In this document: positions 7,498-15,861 of the stretch, piece after piece
How positions within the stretch are numbered: the first letter of the stretch is position 1
Layout of the letters: every line of letters begins with the position of its first letter
Source of the DNA: Bacteroidales bacterium
GTDB lineage: Bacteria; Bacteroidota; Bacteroidia; Bacteroidales; WCHB1-69
Direction: 5' to 3'
NCBI GenBank assembly: GCA_031266895.1
Contig: JAISAD010000185.1
Span: 1-22,608 of the forward strand
DNA length: 22,608 bases
Program-made: the position numbers and the translations under genes
The notes under the pieces: model-generated
The model's database searches: none
The model's input: only the letters and a program-made list of their open reading frames with translations
Told to the model about the DNA's origin: nothing

Positions 7498-7554
7498 CAG
7501 TCGAAAGTAAAGAAATCTTAATTTACGTTTATAACAATCTAAAAGTTTTGAATT

Positions 7555-8229
7555 ATGAAAAAGTTCTGTAGTTTAGTTGTAGTTGCTATTATCGCAATTA
7601 CTTATGTATCAGCACAAACAGCAAAAGAAGCCTCCTTTGACTATGAGAAAAAGCCTGTTAAGGGATTCACCCTGGCCATGTACGATAAAAGCGTTGATTT
7701 GGTAATGACAGCCGTTAAGGATCGCATGGAAAAAGGCGCTGGACTCAAACCTTCTAAAGGTAAAGACGGCTTTACGGTTTATCTCAACCAGCTGTTACCT
7801 GCTTTTGGCGTGGCCAATGCCAATATTTATGTTAAAATTTCTGAAGAGGGTAAAAAAGACAATAAAGTTACCATGATCTACCTTTATGTTACCACTTTGG
7901 ATTATGCTAATGTAAATGCAGAAAATCATCCTGACATGTATGCCAAAATGTTGCAGTACATGAACGAAATGCCTGCCTACATTAACAGGTACCATGTGGA
8001 ACAAAATCTGATTAAAGCACAACATGCTTTGGATAAGGTTACCTCCAGTTTAGAAAAATTAAACAAGAAAATTTCCGACTTGAATAATGATAAAGCCAAA
8101 CTGGAAAAACAGTTGAGTGACAAAGAGCAGGAAATCAAGAACAAAAGCGTAGAAATTGAGCGTGTCAAAGAGGAAGTAAACAAGGCTCAGGAAGAACTTA
8201 ATAAGTTCAAATCACTGTTGCAGGAATAA
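7555..8229 (+). CDS. Secreted protein with C-terminal coiled coil, function unknown
   Basis: I do not recognise a named family. The 224-residue product starts with a clear signal peptide (MKKFCSLVVVAIIAITYVSA, cleavage before QTAKEA). A globular part of about 120 residues follows, including KSVDLVMTAVKDRMEKGAGL and an alternating hydrophobic stretch, VTMIYLYVTTLDYANVNA. From about residue 153 to the end there is an uninterrupted heptad-rich, Lys/Glu-rich coiled coil (HALDKVTSSLEKLNKKISDL onward). Export to the periplasm is therefore likely, with a structural or oligomerising tail. It has its own promoter at 7490-7497. The ZIP transporter gene starts 34 nt after its stop, suggesting co-transcription, but this does not show a shared role. 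Confidence 0.85.
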   Translation: MKKFCSLVVVAIIAITYVSAQTAKEASFDYEKKPVKGFTLAMYDKSVDLVMTAVKDRMEKGAGLKPSKGKDGFTVYLNQLLPAFGVANANIYVKISEEGKKDNKVTMIYLYVTTLDYANVNAENHPDMYAKMLQYMNEMPAYINRYHVEQNLIKAQHALDKVTSSLEKLNKKISDLNNDKAKLEKQLSDKEQEIKNKSVEIERVKEEVNKAQEELNKFKSLLQE

Positions 8230-8263
8230 TCTTTTGCCATAACCTAAAAAATCATTTTTGACT

Positions 8264-9058
8264 ATGAAGCAAGCCTTCATCTGGGCATTAAGCGGTACTG
8301 GTTTTATCTTTTTAATGACCTGTTTGGGGGCTTTCATGGTTTTTTTCTTTCGTAAAAAGACAAACCGAATAATGCAAACTCTCTTTTTGGGGTTTGCCGC
8401 CGGCATTATGATTGCGGCTTCGGTATTCGGGCTGTTGACGCCGGCTATTGAAGAAGCACAGGCACGTGGAGAATTAGGATGGTTGCCGGCAGCAGGCGGT
8501 TTTGTGTTGGGGGTGCTTTTTCTGCTGCTGCTTGATCGCCTGATACCGCATCTGCATCCTGAAACCAATATACGCGAGGGTCTCTCCTCTTCCATGAAAC
8601 GCACCACGCTGCTGGTCTCTGCCGTAACGCTGCACAATATTCCTGAAGGAATGGCAGTGGGACTGTCATTTGCCCTGGCCGCACAGCACAGCGGCGACCA
8701 TTCGCTCTATGCTTCGGCGGTAGCGCTGGCTTTAGGCATTGGCATTCAGAATTTTCCTGAAGGGGCAGCCGTTTCATTGCCATTGCGTCAGGAGGGAATC
8801 AGTGCACGCAAATCATTTATCTACGGCTGCCTGTCTGGCGTTGTAGAGCCAATTTTTGGAATGCTTATGCTGCTCATTGCAGGTTTTATTGCGCCGATAA
8901 TGCCTTGGCTCTTGTCGTTTGCAGCCGGCGCTATGATGTATGTAGTTATTGAAGAACTTATCCCTGAAGCGCATCTGGGCGAACACAGCAATGCAGGCAC
9001 CATTTCGGTTTTAGCCGGTTTTGTGATCATGATGATTTTGGATGTGGCATTAGGTTAA
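8264..9058 (+). CDS. ZIP-family divalent metal transporter
   Basis: This is a 264-residue multi-pass membrane protein of the ZIP family (ZupT/GufA-like), which takes zinc or other divalent metals into the cytoplasm. The two signature metal-site motifs are intact: HNIPEG (residues 124-129, TM4) and QNFPEG (162-167, TM5). EELIPEAHLGEH near the end supplies further His/Glu ligands. About eight hydrophobic segments are visible, with the usual variable loop between TM3 and TM4 (HLHPETNIREG). The ATG at 8264 is used rather than the in-frame TTG at 8258. The gene is 34 nt after the coiled-coil protein gene and probably in the same transcript. Substrate cannot be read from the sequence; zinc is the family default. 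Confidence 0.92.
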   Translation: MKQAFIWALSGTGFIFLMTCLGAFMVFFFRKKTNRIMQTLFLGFAAGIMIAASVFGLLTPAIEEAQARGELGWLPAAGGFVLGVLFLLLLDRLIPHLHPETNIREGLSSSMKRTTLLVSAVTLHNIPEGMAVGLSFALAAQHSGDHSLYASAVALALGIGIQNFPEGAAVSLPLRQEGISARKSFIYGCLSGVVEPIFGMLMLLIAGFIAPIMPWLLSFAAGAMMYVVIEELIPEAHLGEHSNAGTISVLAGFVIMMILDVALG

Positions 9059-9103
9059 GCGTTTTTTTTATTTCTTTATCTTTATCAGCTGAGTAATTTT
9101 TTC

Positions 9104-9111
9104 TATTTTTG
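9104..9111 (+). promoter_or_regulatory. Bacteroidota -7 promoter element of the SGNH/MBOAT operon
   Basis: TATTTTTG is an exact TAnnTTTG match 30 nt before the start codon at 9141, in an AT-rich gap of 82 bp after the ZIP gene. Confidence 0.6.
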
Positions 9112-9140
9112 TTGCCTTTTTAATCTAATGACTTTTTTTA

Positions 9141-10619
9141 ATGAAAAGCTATAAAGTTTTACTATTTATCATCATAGTAATCACGATGTTGGCATTAATA
9201 TGCGCCTTTTTTCCAAAAGAGGGAATTTCGATTGATTCGCTGCATTTGCGTTTTCCATCTTTCGAAAAAGTGCTAACCCGCAACAGCGAAGAAGCTGACA
9301 CAGATATTGATTCCTTATTAGGAATCAACAAAACCGCCGACAGTTGCCTGCAAAATTCCAGGGATACTATTGCGCACTATGTCAAAGAGTTATCCGTTAA
9401 TCCTGCAAAATTCTATTTTCCTAGCAATAACCTGTCCTACTTTGATCCTCTCTTTGAGACAATGAGCAATGCAGAACAGTCGGGCACCACCGTTCGTGTT
9501 CTGCATTATGGCGATTCTCAAATTGAATTAGACCGGCTGTCCTGTAATCTTCGCTCCTTTTTTCAAGAAATATTTGGCGGCAGCGGACCCGGCATGTTGC
9601 CATTAATACAAAATATTTCTACCTCTTCGGTATCGCAATATACTGCAGGGGGGGCTACTCCTTATGCTGCTTACGGCGAAACTGATCGGCGACGGGATGG
9701 CCTTTACGGCCCAATGGCTAAATGTTTCACCATGAACAGTGAGATCTCTTTTAATGTAACGGCAGCAAAAAGCGAACAAATCGACAGCAATTTAAAACAT
9801 TTTGGCAGTGTAAAACTGCTGATGAATGTGCATGGCAGCAGCTTTACTGCTACCCTGAAGAGCAAAGCAGCCGGCTATGAACAAAGCCAAACAGCCTCTA
9901 ACGGCCTGCAATTGCTGGAATGGCAATTTGAGAATCCTGTAAGCAACCTGCGACTCAATTTGCAAGGCAGCGCCGATATTTACGGCATTATGGTGGACGG
10001 CAACGGCGGCGTTGCGGTGGACAATATCCCCATGCGCGGCTGTTCCGGTACGATTTTTACCCGTATCAATGATTCATTGCTGGTAAAATCGTACCAAATG
10101 CTTGATATTAGGCTTATTATTCTGCAATTTGGAGGCAATTCCATGCCGAGTATCAACTCTCAAAAAGCAGTAGATGACTACAAGGCACGCATCGTTACCC
10201 AAATTCAATACCTGAAACAGCTCTGTCCGCAGGCATGCATCCTCTTTATTGGCCCTTCGGATATGTGCACCCGTTATCAAGGCGAAATGCGTACTTATAC
10301 TTATCTGCCTGCCACTGTGCAGGCATTGCACGAAGCCGCCACGGAAAACGGTGCGGCATTTTGGAATCTGTATGAGGTAATGGGCGGTAAAAATTCGATG
10401 ATCGCCTGGGTGCGTAACGGGATGGCCGGTAGCGATTATATACATTTTACTCCCGGCGGCGCGAAAAAGGTCGGCAATATGCTTAGCCGCTCGTTTCGCT
10501 CGCTCTACGAACTCTATCTGATGCGTAAAGATTTGCCGAAACAGCAATTTAACAAACTTTGGCATGAACTGGAAAATGCTATTACCGACACTAATCACCT
10601 TTCGAATAAAGCAGAATGA
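9141..10619 (+). CDS. Membrane-anchored SGNH/GDSL-family protein, first of an acylation operon
   Basis: This 492-residue protein has an N-terminal membrane helix (about residues 5-24) without an obvious cleavage site, so it is likely anchored with its body in the periplasm. The SGNH blocks are visible: block I HYGDSQIE with Ser126, block III FGGNS with Asn333, and block V DYIHFTPGG with Asp432 and His435. The region between, about 140-310, looks like an inserted beta-rich module. SGNH partners of MBOAT proteins (AlgJ, AlgX, PatB, DltD-type) pass or remove acyl groups on envelope polymers outside the membrane. The stop overlaps the next gene's start by four bases (ATGA at 10616), a sign of translational coupling. 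The exact substrate is unknown. Confidence 0.85.
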   Translation: MKSYKVLLFIIIVITMLALICAFFPKEGISIDSLHLRFPSFEKVLTRNSEEADTDIDSLLGINKTADSCLQNSRDTIAHYVKELSVNPAKFYFPSNNLSYFDPLFETMSNAEQSGTTVRVLHYGDSQIELDRLSCNLRSFFQEIFGGSGPGMLPLIQNISTSSVSQYTAGGATPYAAYGETDRRRDGLYGPMAKCFTMNSEISFNVTAAKSEQIDSNLKHFGSVKLLMNVHGSSFTATLKSKAAGYEQSQTASNGLQLLEWQFENPVSNLRLNLQGSADIYGIMVDGNGGVAVDNIPMRGCSGTIFTRINDSLLVKSYQMLDIRLIILQFGGNSMPSINSQKAVDDYKARIVTQIQYLKQLCPQACILFIGPSDMCTRYQGEMRTYTYLPATVQALHEAATENGAAFWNLYEVMGGKNSMIAWVRNGMAGSDYIHFTPGGAKKVGNMLSRSFRSLYELYLMRKDLPKQQFNKLWHELENAITDTNHLSNKAE

Positions 10620-11878
10620 ACAAATTCGTATTTTTTTTATCATTAATTATTTGCATAAGAACCGTAATAGCACAAGACGAATTGTTGCGCCCCATAGATT
10701 CGCTTTCGTTTGCCCGTTTTGAGGCCGACACTCTTTGGTATGATTCCCAAACCTCATTGCTGGTACCCTTTTTTATCCGGTTTAATGCCGTAATTGAGAG
10801 TAAATGCGAGAATATTAACATCCTTCATATCGGAGGATCGCATGTACAGGCCGGCACTTTTCCCAATCGTATCCGTACCAATATCCTCTCTGCTTACCCT
10901 GATATGACAGCAGGCAGAGGGATGATTTTTCCCTATTCGGTCGCAAAAAGATGTAATAATCCACATGATTATACCGTGTCGGCCAGCCGCGAATTTGACC
11001 TCTGCCGCAATGTGGAAAGAGTTCCGCAAAAGTCTCTCGGTGTTACGGGCATCGCTGTCTCAACCGCTGATACCACTAATGAAATTCTGATCTTGCTTAC
11101 CGATCACACCGTTGATTTCAGCATTGATAAAATTATTCTGCTGGGTTATGCCGACAGCGGGCGCGTGATACCGGCAATTAAAGTAAACTCCGATCTTTTA
11201 CAGCCCGATGAAATAGACAGTGTTTTGCGGCGCTATACGTTTAATATAACCGTCCGCGATTCGTTTCGTATTGTGCTGCCTTGCGACAGCCACAGTCGCT
11301 TTACTCTCACCGGTGTTTTTTTAGATAATGTGCGGTCGGGAATCACCTATCACTCAATTGGCGTGAATGGGGCTACCGTGCCGGCATTCCTGAAATGTCC
11401 CTACTTTGAACAGGATTTGCAACTGCTAAAACCCGACCTTGTCATCTTCGGCCTGGGCATTAATGATGCGTCAGGCAAAGATTTCGATACCGTAAGTTTC
11501 AAAAATAATTATCTGCAGCTCATACATACTATACAGCAGGTTAATCCTGAATGCGCCTTTATTTTTATAACGAACAACGACAGTTATAAAAGAATTTCAC
11601 GCAGTAAGTATGCCGTCAACCGGTACGGCCTGAATGCCCGTGATGTCTTTTATCGGCTGGCAGCCATGACAGGTGGCGCGGTTTGGGACCAATTTGAAAT
11701 TATGGGTGGACTTAAATCCATGGAACATTGGAGATTGGCAAATTTAGCGCAACGCGATCGCATCCATTTCACTGCCAAAGGCTATAACCTCATGGGCGAT
11801 CTCTTTTTCAATGCCTTTATGCAAGCAAACAACAGGATAGCAGGCAATTTACACGATAAAGAGGCAGGAGATAAATAA
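10616..11878 (+). CDS. Secreted SGNH-family protein, second of the acylation operon
   Basis: This 420-residue protein has a cleavable signal peptide (MNKFVFFLSLIICIRTVIAQ) and a second SGNH fold. Block I reads HIGGSH with the candidate nucleophile Ser75; the usual Asp before the Ser is Gly here, a variant also seen in some polysaccharide-acetylation SGNH proteins. Block III is GLGIND with Asn283, and block V is DRIHFTAKGY with Asp381 and His384. Between blocks I and III lies a jelly-roll-like region (about 150-240). Start overlap with the preceding gene (ATGA) and a 27-nt gap to the MBOAT gene put all three in one operon. It most likely works with the first SGNH protein in acyl transfer in the periplasm, as AlgJ and AlgX do together. 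Confidence 0.83.
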   Translation: MNKFVFFLSLIICIRTVIAQDELLRPIDSLSFARFEADTLWYDSQTSLLVPFFIRFNAVIESKCENINILHIGGSHVQAGTFPNRIRTNILSAYPDMTAGRGMIFPYSVAKRCNNPHDYTVSASREFDLCRNVERVPQKSLGVTGIAVSTADTTNEILILLTDHTVDFSIDKIILLGYADSGRVIPAIKVNSDLLQPDEIDSVLRRYTFNITVRDSFRIVLPCDSHSRFTLTGVFLDNVRSGITYHSIGVNGATVPAFLKCPYFEQDLQLLKPDLVIFGLGINDASGKDFDTVSFKNNYLQLIHTIQQVNPECAFIFITNNDSYKRISRSKYAVNRYGLNARDVFYRLAAMTGGAVWDQFEIMGGLKSMEHWRLANLAQRDRIHFTAKGYNLMGDLFFNAFMQANNRIAGNLHDKEAGDK

Positions 11879-11905
11879 TAAAAAGACCGTTATAATTAAA
11901 AAACA

Positions 11906-13765
11906 ATGCTACAGCAAAATATCGTTACCTTTTTGAGCAACCTGTTTTCCTTTGACGAAAAATACCCATTACTCTTTACACAGTTTTATTTTTGGGCATT
12001 TTTTGCTGTTGTATTTGCCTGTTTCACCGTATTGAAGAAAAAACGTCTGTTGCGCAATACATTTCTATTTTTTGTGAGCTTGCTATTCTACTATAAAACA
12101 TCCGGATTATTTGTACTGTTACTCATACTGTCAACAATTTACGGTTTTTTTATATGCAAAAAAATGGAGAAGATTATCCGGCAGAGGCATCGCAAGTTTT
12201 ATATGATTATAGGTGTGGCGATGAATCTGCTGGTACTATTCTATTTTAAATATGCTTACTTTCTTACCGATATTTATAACACGCTAACTCACAGCGATTT
12301 TCAAGTGATTAACTATTTAGCGCAATGGACCAATGAGTGGACGAACAGCAACCGTTTTGATGCCGGTAAAATTTTACTTCCTGTAGGCATTTCATTCTTT
12401 ACTTTCCAGAATATAAGTTATATAGTAGATGTTTATCGCAAGAGAGTGGCTGCCGTTACCAATATCTTCGATTTCGGGTTTTACACCTCCTTTTTTCCGC
12501 AATTAGTAGCTGGCCCAATTATCCGTGCCAATGAGTTTGTGCCACAGCTTTACAAAAAATTTTTCCTGTCGCGCCGCCAATTTGGAATTGCGCTCTTCTG
12601 GATACTTAACGGATTGCTTAAGAAAATTATTCTTAGCGACTATCTGGCGGTCAATTTTGTGGACAGGGTTTTTAACTTTCCGCAATTGTTTACTGCTTTT
12701 GAAAATCTATCGGCGCTATTTCTCTATTCGCTGCAAGTGTATGCCGACTTTTCGGGCTACACCGACATCGCTATCGGCGTGGCCATGCTTATGGGTTTCT
12801 ACTTGCCTGTAAACTTCAATTCGCCCTACAAAGCTACCAATGCGGGTGCGTTTTGGAAACGGTGGCATATTTCACTCTCCTCCTGGCTCAAAGATTACCT
12901 CTATATTCCAATGGGAGGCAATCGCAATGCAACCGCCGGTACCTATCTTTGCATCGCTGCCATCGCTGCTGTTGCCCTGTTTTTAGCGCAAAATATTATA
13001 GTTACTTTCGTTATTATAGCTTTAGCCATACTGGTCGCCGTTTTTATTCTTTTCGTACCCAAAACAAAGAAAAAAATTGTAACAAATCTTAATTTGACGA
13101 ATACCATGCTGTTAGGCGGGATCTGGCATGGAGCAAGCTGGAATTTTATGATTTGGGGCGGCTTAAACGGCGCGGGCATTCTTATTTTCAAATTTTGGCG
13201 CAACCGCACACCCCTGCAAAGAATATTCTGTACGGCAACACTTTTCTTTATCTTTTTATTGCTCAGCCGTTTCTATCAGCTTTCGGCATTCAATATCGGT
13301 GCCGTTTGGACAGGTATTATTTTTATCGGCACAATTATAGAAAGCATTGTGAATACTATCCGCAAAGGCAAGCCTGTAAAATGGGCGCTACGCTCGTGGT
13401 CTATCTTTCTTACTTTTGTGTTTATCACTTTCACCCGACTGTTTTTCCGTTCCGGGTCCAATCTTAACCCTGTAGAAGCCAATGCCACCGCTTGGAATAC
13501 GGCTAAAAGCATGGTTAATCAGATTGGCGGACAATGGCGTATTGATTTGATTCCCAAAATATTGAACGAATATAAAATAGTGTTTCTTCTCTTTATCCTG
13601 GGGATGAGCATCCATTGGCTGCCTGCCCGCTGGAAACGCAAATATCGTTTAGTTTTCGCTTCGCTGCCACTCTGGATACAGGCTGTCATCACTGTTTTAA
13701 CAGTCTTTCTGCTCTATCAATTTGTATCTGCCGACATGCAACCCTTTATCTATTTCCAGTTTTAG
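11906..13765 (+). CDS. MBOAT-family membrane O-acyltransferase (AlgI/PatA-like)
   Basis: This is a 619-residue multi-pass membrane protein of the MBOAT family. The AlgI-type motifs are clear: LPVGISFFTFQNISYIVDVY, FFPQLVAGPIIR, YADFSGYTDIAIG, FWKRWHISLSSWLKDYLYIP and GGIWHGASWNF with the catalytic His408. Such proteins move acetyl from cytoplasmic donors across the inner membrane and hand it to SGNH partners for polymer O-acetylation. Compared with AlgI (about 520 residues), extra length comes partly from a hydrophobic insertion at about 349-395 between the GGNR motif and the catalytic His block, probably one or two more helices. Two SGNH genes lie directly upstream in the same operon. The polymer acylated (exopolysaccharide, capsule or peptidoglycan) cannot be told from the sequence. 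Confidence 0.94.
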   Translation: MLQQNIVTFLSNLFSFDEKYPLLFTQFYFWAFFAVVFACFTVLKKKRLLRNTFLFFVSLLFYYKTSGLFVLLLILSTIYGFFICKKMEKIIRQRHRKFYMIIGVAMNLLVLFYFKYAYFLTDIYNTLTHSDFQVINYLAQWTNEWTNSNRFDAGKILLPVGISFFTFQNISYIVDVYRKRVAAVTNIFDFGFYTSFFPQLVAGPIIRANEFVPQLYKKFFLSRRQFGIALFWILNGLLKKIILSDYLAVNFVDRVFNFPQLFTAFENLSALFLYSLQVYADFSGYTDIAIGVAMLMGFYLPVNFNSPYKATNAGAFWKRWHISLSSWLKDYLYIPMGGNRNATAGTYLCIAAIAAVALFLAQNIIVTFVIIALAILVAVFILFVPKTKKKIVTNLNLTNTMLLGGIWHGASWNFMIWGGLNGAGILIFKFWRNRTPLQRIFCTATLFFIFLLLSRFYQLSAFNIGAVWTGIIFIGTIIESIVNTIRKGKPVKWALRSWSIFLTFVFITFTRLFFRSGSNLNPVEANATAWNTAKSMVNQIGGQWRIDLIPKILNEYKIVFLLFILGMSIHWLPARWKRKYRLVFASLPLWIQAVITVLTVFLLYQFVSADMQPFIYFQF

Positions 13766-14137
13766 AGGATACTACTTTTCATTTTATAAAGTCAATATTT
13801 TTTTTACCGATTATCAGTATTTTATATCAATTTAATTGTTTTTGCAATCCTAATTTTATCATAAAAACAACTGATCTGCAAAATTTTATTTGTATTTCTG
13901 CATCAGAAAAATAATAATGCACGCCAAAAATGTGATGTAACCGAAAAATGAGTAATTTTGTGCCGTCGATTTTTCCGTAGAAAGGCGGCAATGAACAGCG
14001 CAGAAAGAAAGGCCACATTGGAAAGTGGATACAAGAAAAAAAAAACAGCAGGACGACAGTACGCGCAACGAACAGGAAAACAGGAAGGCAATAACGCTTA
14101 TAGAGAATTTATGGTATAAATTAAAAAAAACAAAAGT
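13766..14137. other. 372-bp intergenic region with promoter and long purine-rich leader
   Basis: No convincing gene was found. After an AT-rich stretch there is a -7 element at 13953-13960 and then about 170 nt of purine-rich leader before the thioredoxin-like gene. Within the leader an ATG at 13991 opens a 42-codon frame (MNSAERKATLESGYKKKKTA, stop 14117-14119), and a second frame is open without a start up to the TGA that overlaps the next ATG. Such frames can arise by chance in A/G-rich DNA, so coding is not claimed. A leader peptide or a worn gene end is possible. Confidence 0.5.
13953..13960 (+). promoter_or_regulatory. Bacteroidota -7 promoter element upstream of the TlpA-like gene
   Basis: TAATTTTG is an exact TAnnTTTG match. 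It lies 185 nt before the start codon at 14138, which would give an unusually long untranslated leader if used. Confidence 0.45.
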
Positions 14138-15430
14138 ATGAAAAAACGAATTCATATATTAAATAGCCTTGTACTGCTTGCTATATTTTTTAGTGTTCAT
14201 GGCGCTTTTGCGCAAATACCAAAATTATTTCTCCAATTTGTAGAAAAACAAAACAAAGTGCAATCGGGATATGTGAAATTGCGAAACATCGACATAAGAG
14301 AAAATGAAGAGCGAGAAGGTAATGATACGAGTGTAATGGAGCAAGAGACTTTTTTTATCTCAACCCCTAAAGACCTTAAATACTTAACCTGTCTTCACTC
14401 CCCCTACAGGTCAGATATCTATTCCAAATCGGCGCATACTCTTGCGGAGTTTTATAACCTGAAAACTTATAACCATACTTTGTATTCTTATAATGATAAA
14501 ATCCATGATGCAAAACACGATATAGATCTCCAGTGTTTTTATTATTGGATTGTGACTGTGGACAGCGCCACCTTAGAATTCTGGAAAACTTGTGAATTTC
14601 AACGCATTCCTCCCAAAATTAATAAAAAAAATATCAGATACAAAATACTCTATCCCGATGATGATATTTCCTCGAACAATACCGCAGAAATTGAGTTTGA
14701 CAGGAAAACTTTTTACTGGGTTCACTTTGAATCGTCGTTTCTTTTCGCTAACACAGAATGGATATACGACAAGACAGATATTTTGGAAGACAGGCTTTAC
14801 GAATATATCCATCCTGATATTTTGGATACGATTAGTTTTATGTTTGAAGACCTTAAAAAAGGATATGACCGGCAATATGCTGTAGAACAGGCTAAAAAAG
14901 ATTCTGCTTTTCGAGACTCCATTGTTCAATCCATAACTAAAAACGGCTATACATGGGCAGACAATTTACCGCAAGAGGGGCAACAGAACTCTCTGTTTTT
15001 TATGCCCGAATGGAAATTCCCTCTATTATCGGGCGATTCTATCTATTCCGACAGCATAAATGCTCGATTTTTATTGATAGATATGTGGTATATCAGTTGT
15101 TACCCCTGTATGAAAGCAATGAGTGAACTGTCCTCCATAGACACGCTCTACAGCGAATCATTGCTTAAAATGATCAGTATTAATGTTTTCGATAAAGATA
15201 CGGCTAAAATGAGTAAAGTAGTTAGAAATCTTAACCTGAAATGTGATGTAGCCTGTGCATACGCTGGAGATGAGATTTATGATATGTCCAAGAAAATGGG
15301 TAAATGTCAGGGATATCCTCAACTGTATCTCATAGATATGAAAACAAAGCAGGTTATTTGGAGTTCCTGTGGCTGGTACGCAGGATTTACAAAAGATATA
15401 GAAGCAATAATAAAAGCCAACAATAAATGA
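14138..15430 (+). CDS. Secreted TlpA-like thioredoxin-fold protein
   Basis: This 430-residue protein has a signal peptide (MKKRIHILNSLVLLAIFFSV, cleavage after AFA) and a C-terminal thioredoxin domain of the TlpA/AhpC type from about residue 290. MPEWKFPLLSGDSIYSDSIN leads into LLIDMWYISCYPCMKAM, with the redox pair Cys321-Tyr-Pro-Cys324, and the cis-proline loop is GYPQLYLID. The N-terminal 280 residues form a domain I do not recognise, resembling the lipoprotein-type N-terminal domains fused to TlpA in Bacteroidota (a TCLHSPYRSDIYSKSAHT region and an HFESSFLFA strand). It probably reduces disulfides of exported proteins in the periplasm. It is followed at 20 nt by a small gene and the stub of a C39 peptidase gene, pointing to peptide export or maturation. 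Confidence 0.87.
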   Translation: MKKRIHILNSLVLLAIFFSVHGAFAQIPKLFLQFVEKQNKVQSGYVKLRNIDIRENEEREGNDTSVMEQETFFISTPKDLKYLTCLHSPYRSDIYSKSAHTLAEFYNLKTYNHTLYSYNDKIHDAKHDIDLQCFYYWIVTVDSATLEFWKTCEFQRIPPKINKKNIRYKILYPDDDISSNNTAEIEFDRKTFYWVHFESSFLFANTEWIYDKTDILEDRLYEYIHPDILDTISFMFEDLKKGYDRQYAVEQAKKDSAFRDSIVQSITKNGYTWADNLPQEGQQNSLFFMPEWKFPLLSGDSIYSDSINARFLLIDMWYISCYPCMKAMSELSSIDTLYSESLLKMISINVFDKDTAKMSKVVRNLNLKCDVACAYAGDEIYDMSKKMGKCQGYPQLYLIDMKTKQVIWSSCGWYAGFTKDIEAIIKANNK

Positions 15431-15450
15431 TAAACGTGTAACAGTCAAAG

Positions 15451-15648
15451 GTGCTGTTATTTCGTTCCAAAAGATTTATACTTTTGATATTCGTTTTCTT
15501 CCGCCCCTATATCTGCAAGTGGGCAGGTCAGGAGGGCTATGTCTCTGTAGAAGAGTGCGGCAGCTACAGTCGCGAAAGTGGCTTTGTTCCCAATCACGAA
15601 AGAATCAAAGAGTTAAACAGGCAAATCTGGGGAGAAGACGATGAATAA
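15451..15648 (+). CDS. Small protein with hydrophobic N-terminus, unknown
   Basis: A 65-codon frame starts with GTG 20 nt after the TlpA-like gene. It begins with a basic/hydrophobic segment (RSKRFILLIFVFFRPYICK) that could be a signal anchor, and continues with an acidic, polar tail (VEECGSYSRESGFVPNHERI and KELNRQIWGEDDE). Its stop overlaps the start of a C39-peptidase-like stub at 15641, as in operons that pair a small peptide gene with its exporter. I recognise no family. It may be a peptide precursor, the tail of an older gene, or chance; no ATG start is present. Confidence 0.4.
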   Translation: MLLFRSKRFILLIFVFFRPYICKWAGQEGYVSVEECGSYSRESGFVPNHERIKELNRQIWGEDDE

Positions 15649-15748
15649 ATTTCCTCACTACTACCAATACGACACCATGGATTACTTTCGTTTTTTTTCT
15701 TGTGGCTCGGCAATGTGTGAACGCACTGCACAAAACACAGGGTTTTAA
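15641..15748 (+). pseudogene. N-terminal stub of a C39 peptidase/bacteriocin-type ABC exporter
   Basis: The frame starts MNKFPHYYQYDTMD, which closely matches the start of C39 peptidase-domain ABC exporters (F-P-x-Y-x-Q-x-D-x-x-D-C-G-P). The catalytic Cys expected right after Asp14 is Tyr, and the frame ends after 35 codons. Six residues later it reads CGSAMCERTAQNTGF, which may be the displaced CGP-CLRMIA motif. The remaining 650 or so residues of such an exporter are missing. It would have cut leader peptides at a double-glycine site and exported them. The match is short, so a coincidence cannot be excluded. Confidence 0.4.
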
Positions 15749-15758
15749 ATAAAAATCG

Positions 15759-15766
15759 TATTTTTG
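15759..15766 (+). promoter_or_regulatory. Bacteroidota -7 promoter element of the GLPGLI/S9 unit
   Basis: TATTTTTG followed by CA is an exact TAnnTTTG match 96 nt before the GLPGLI gene start. It lies just after the C39-like stub, so the downstream genes form a new transcription unit. Confidence 0.6.
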
Positions 15767-15861
15767 CAACAATTATTCAATCGGTATTATAAAGATTTAT
15801 GCCGATTTGAAAAGTCAAATAGAAAAAAGATTCAATAAAAGTCCTGTTAAAACTTAAAATT

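Noticed and set aside
13827..14155. Minus-strand frames in the gap after the MBOAT gene
   Set aside because: Phe/Cys/Ser-rich products typical of the complement of purine-rich DNA, with no motifs and mutual overlap.
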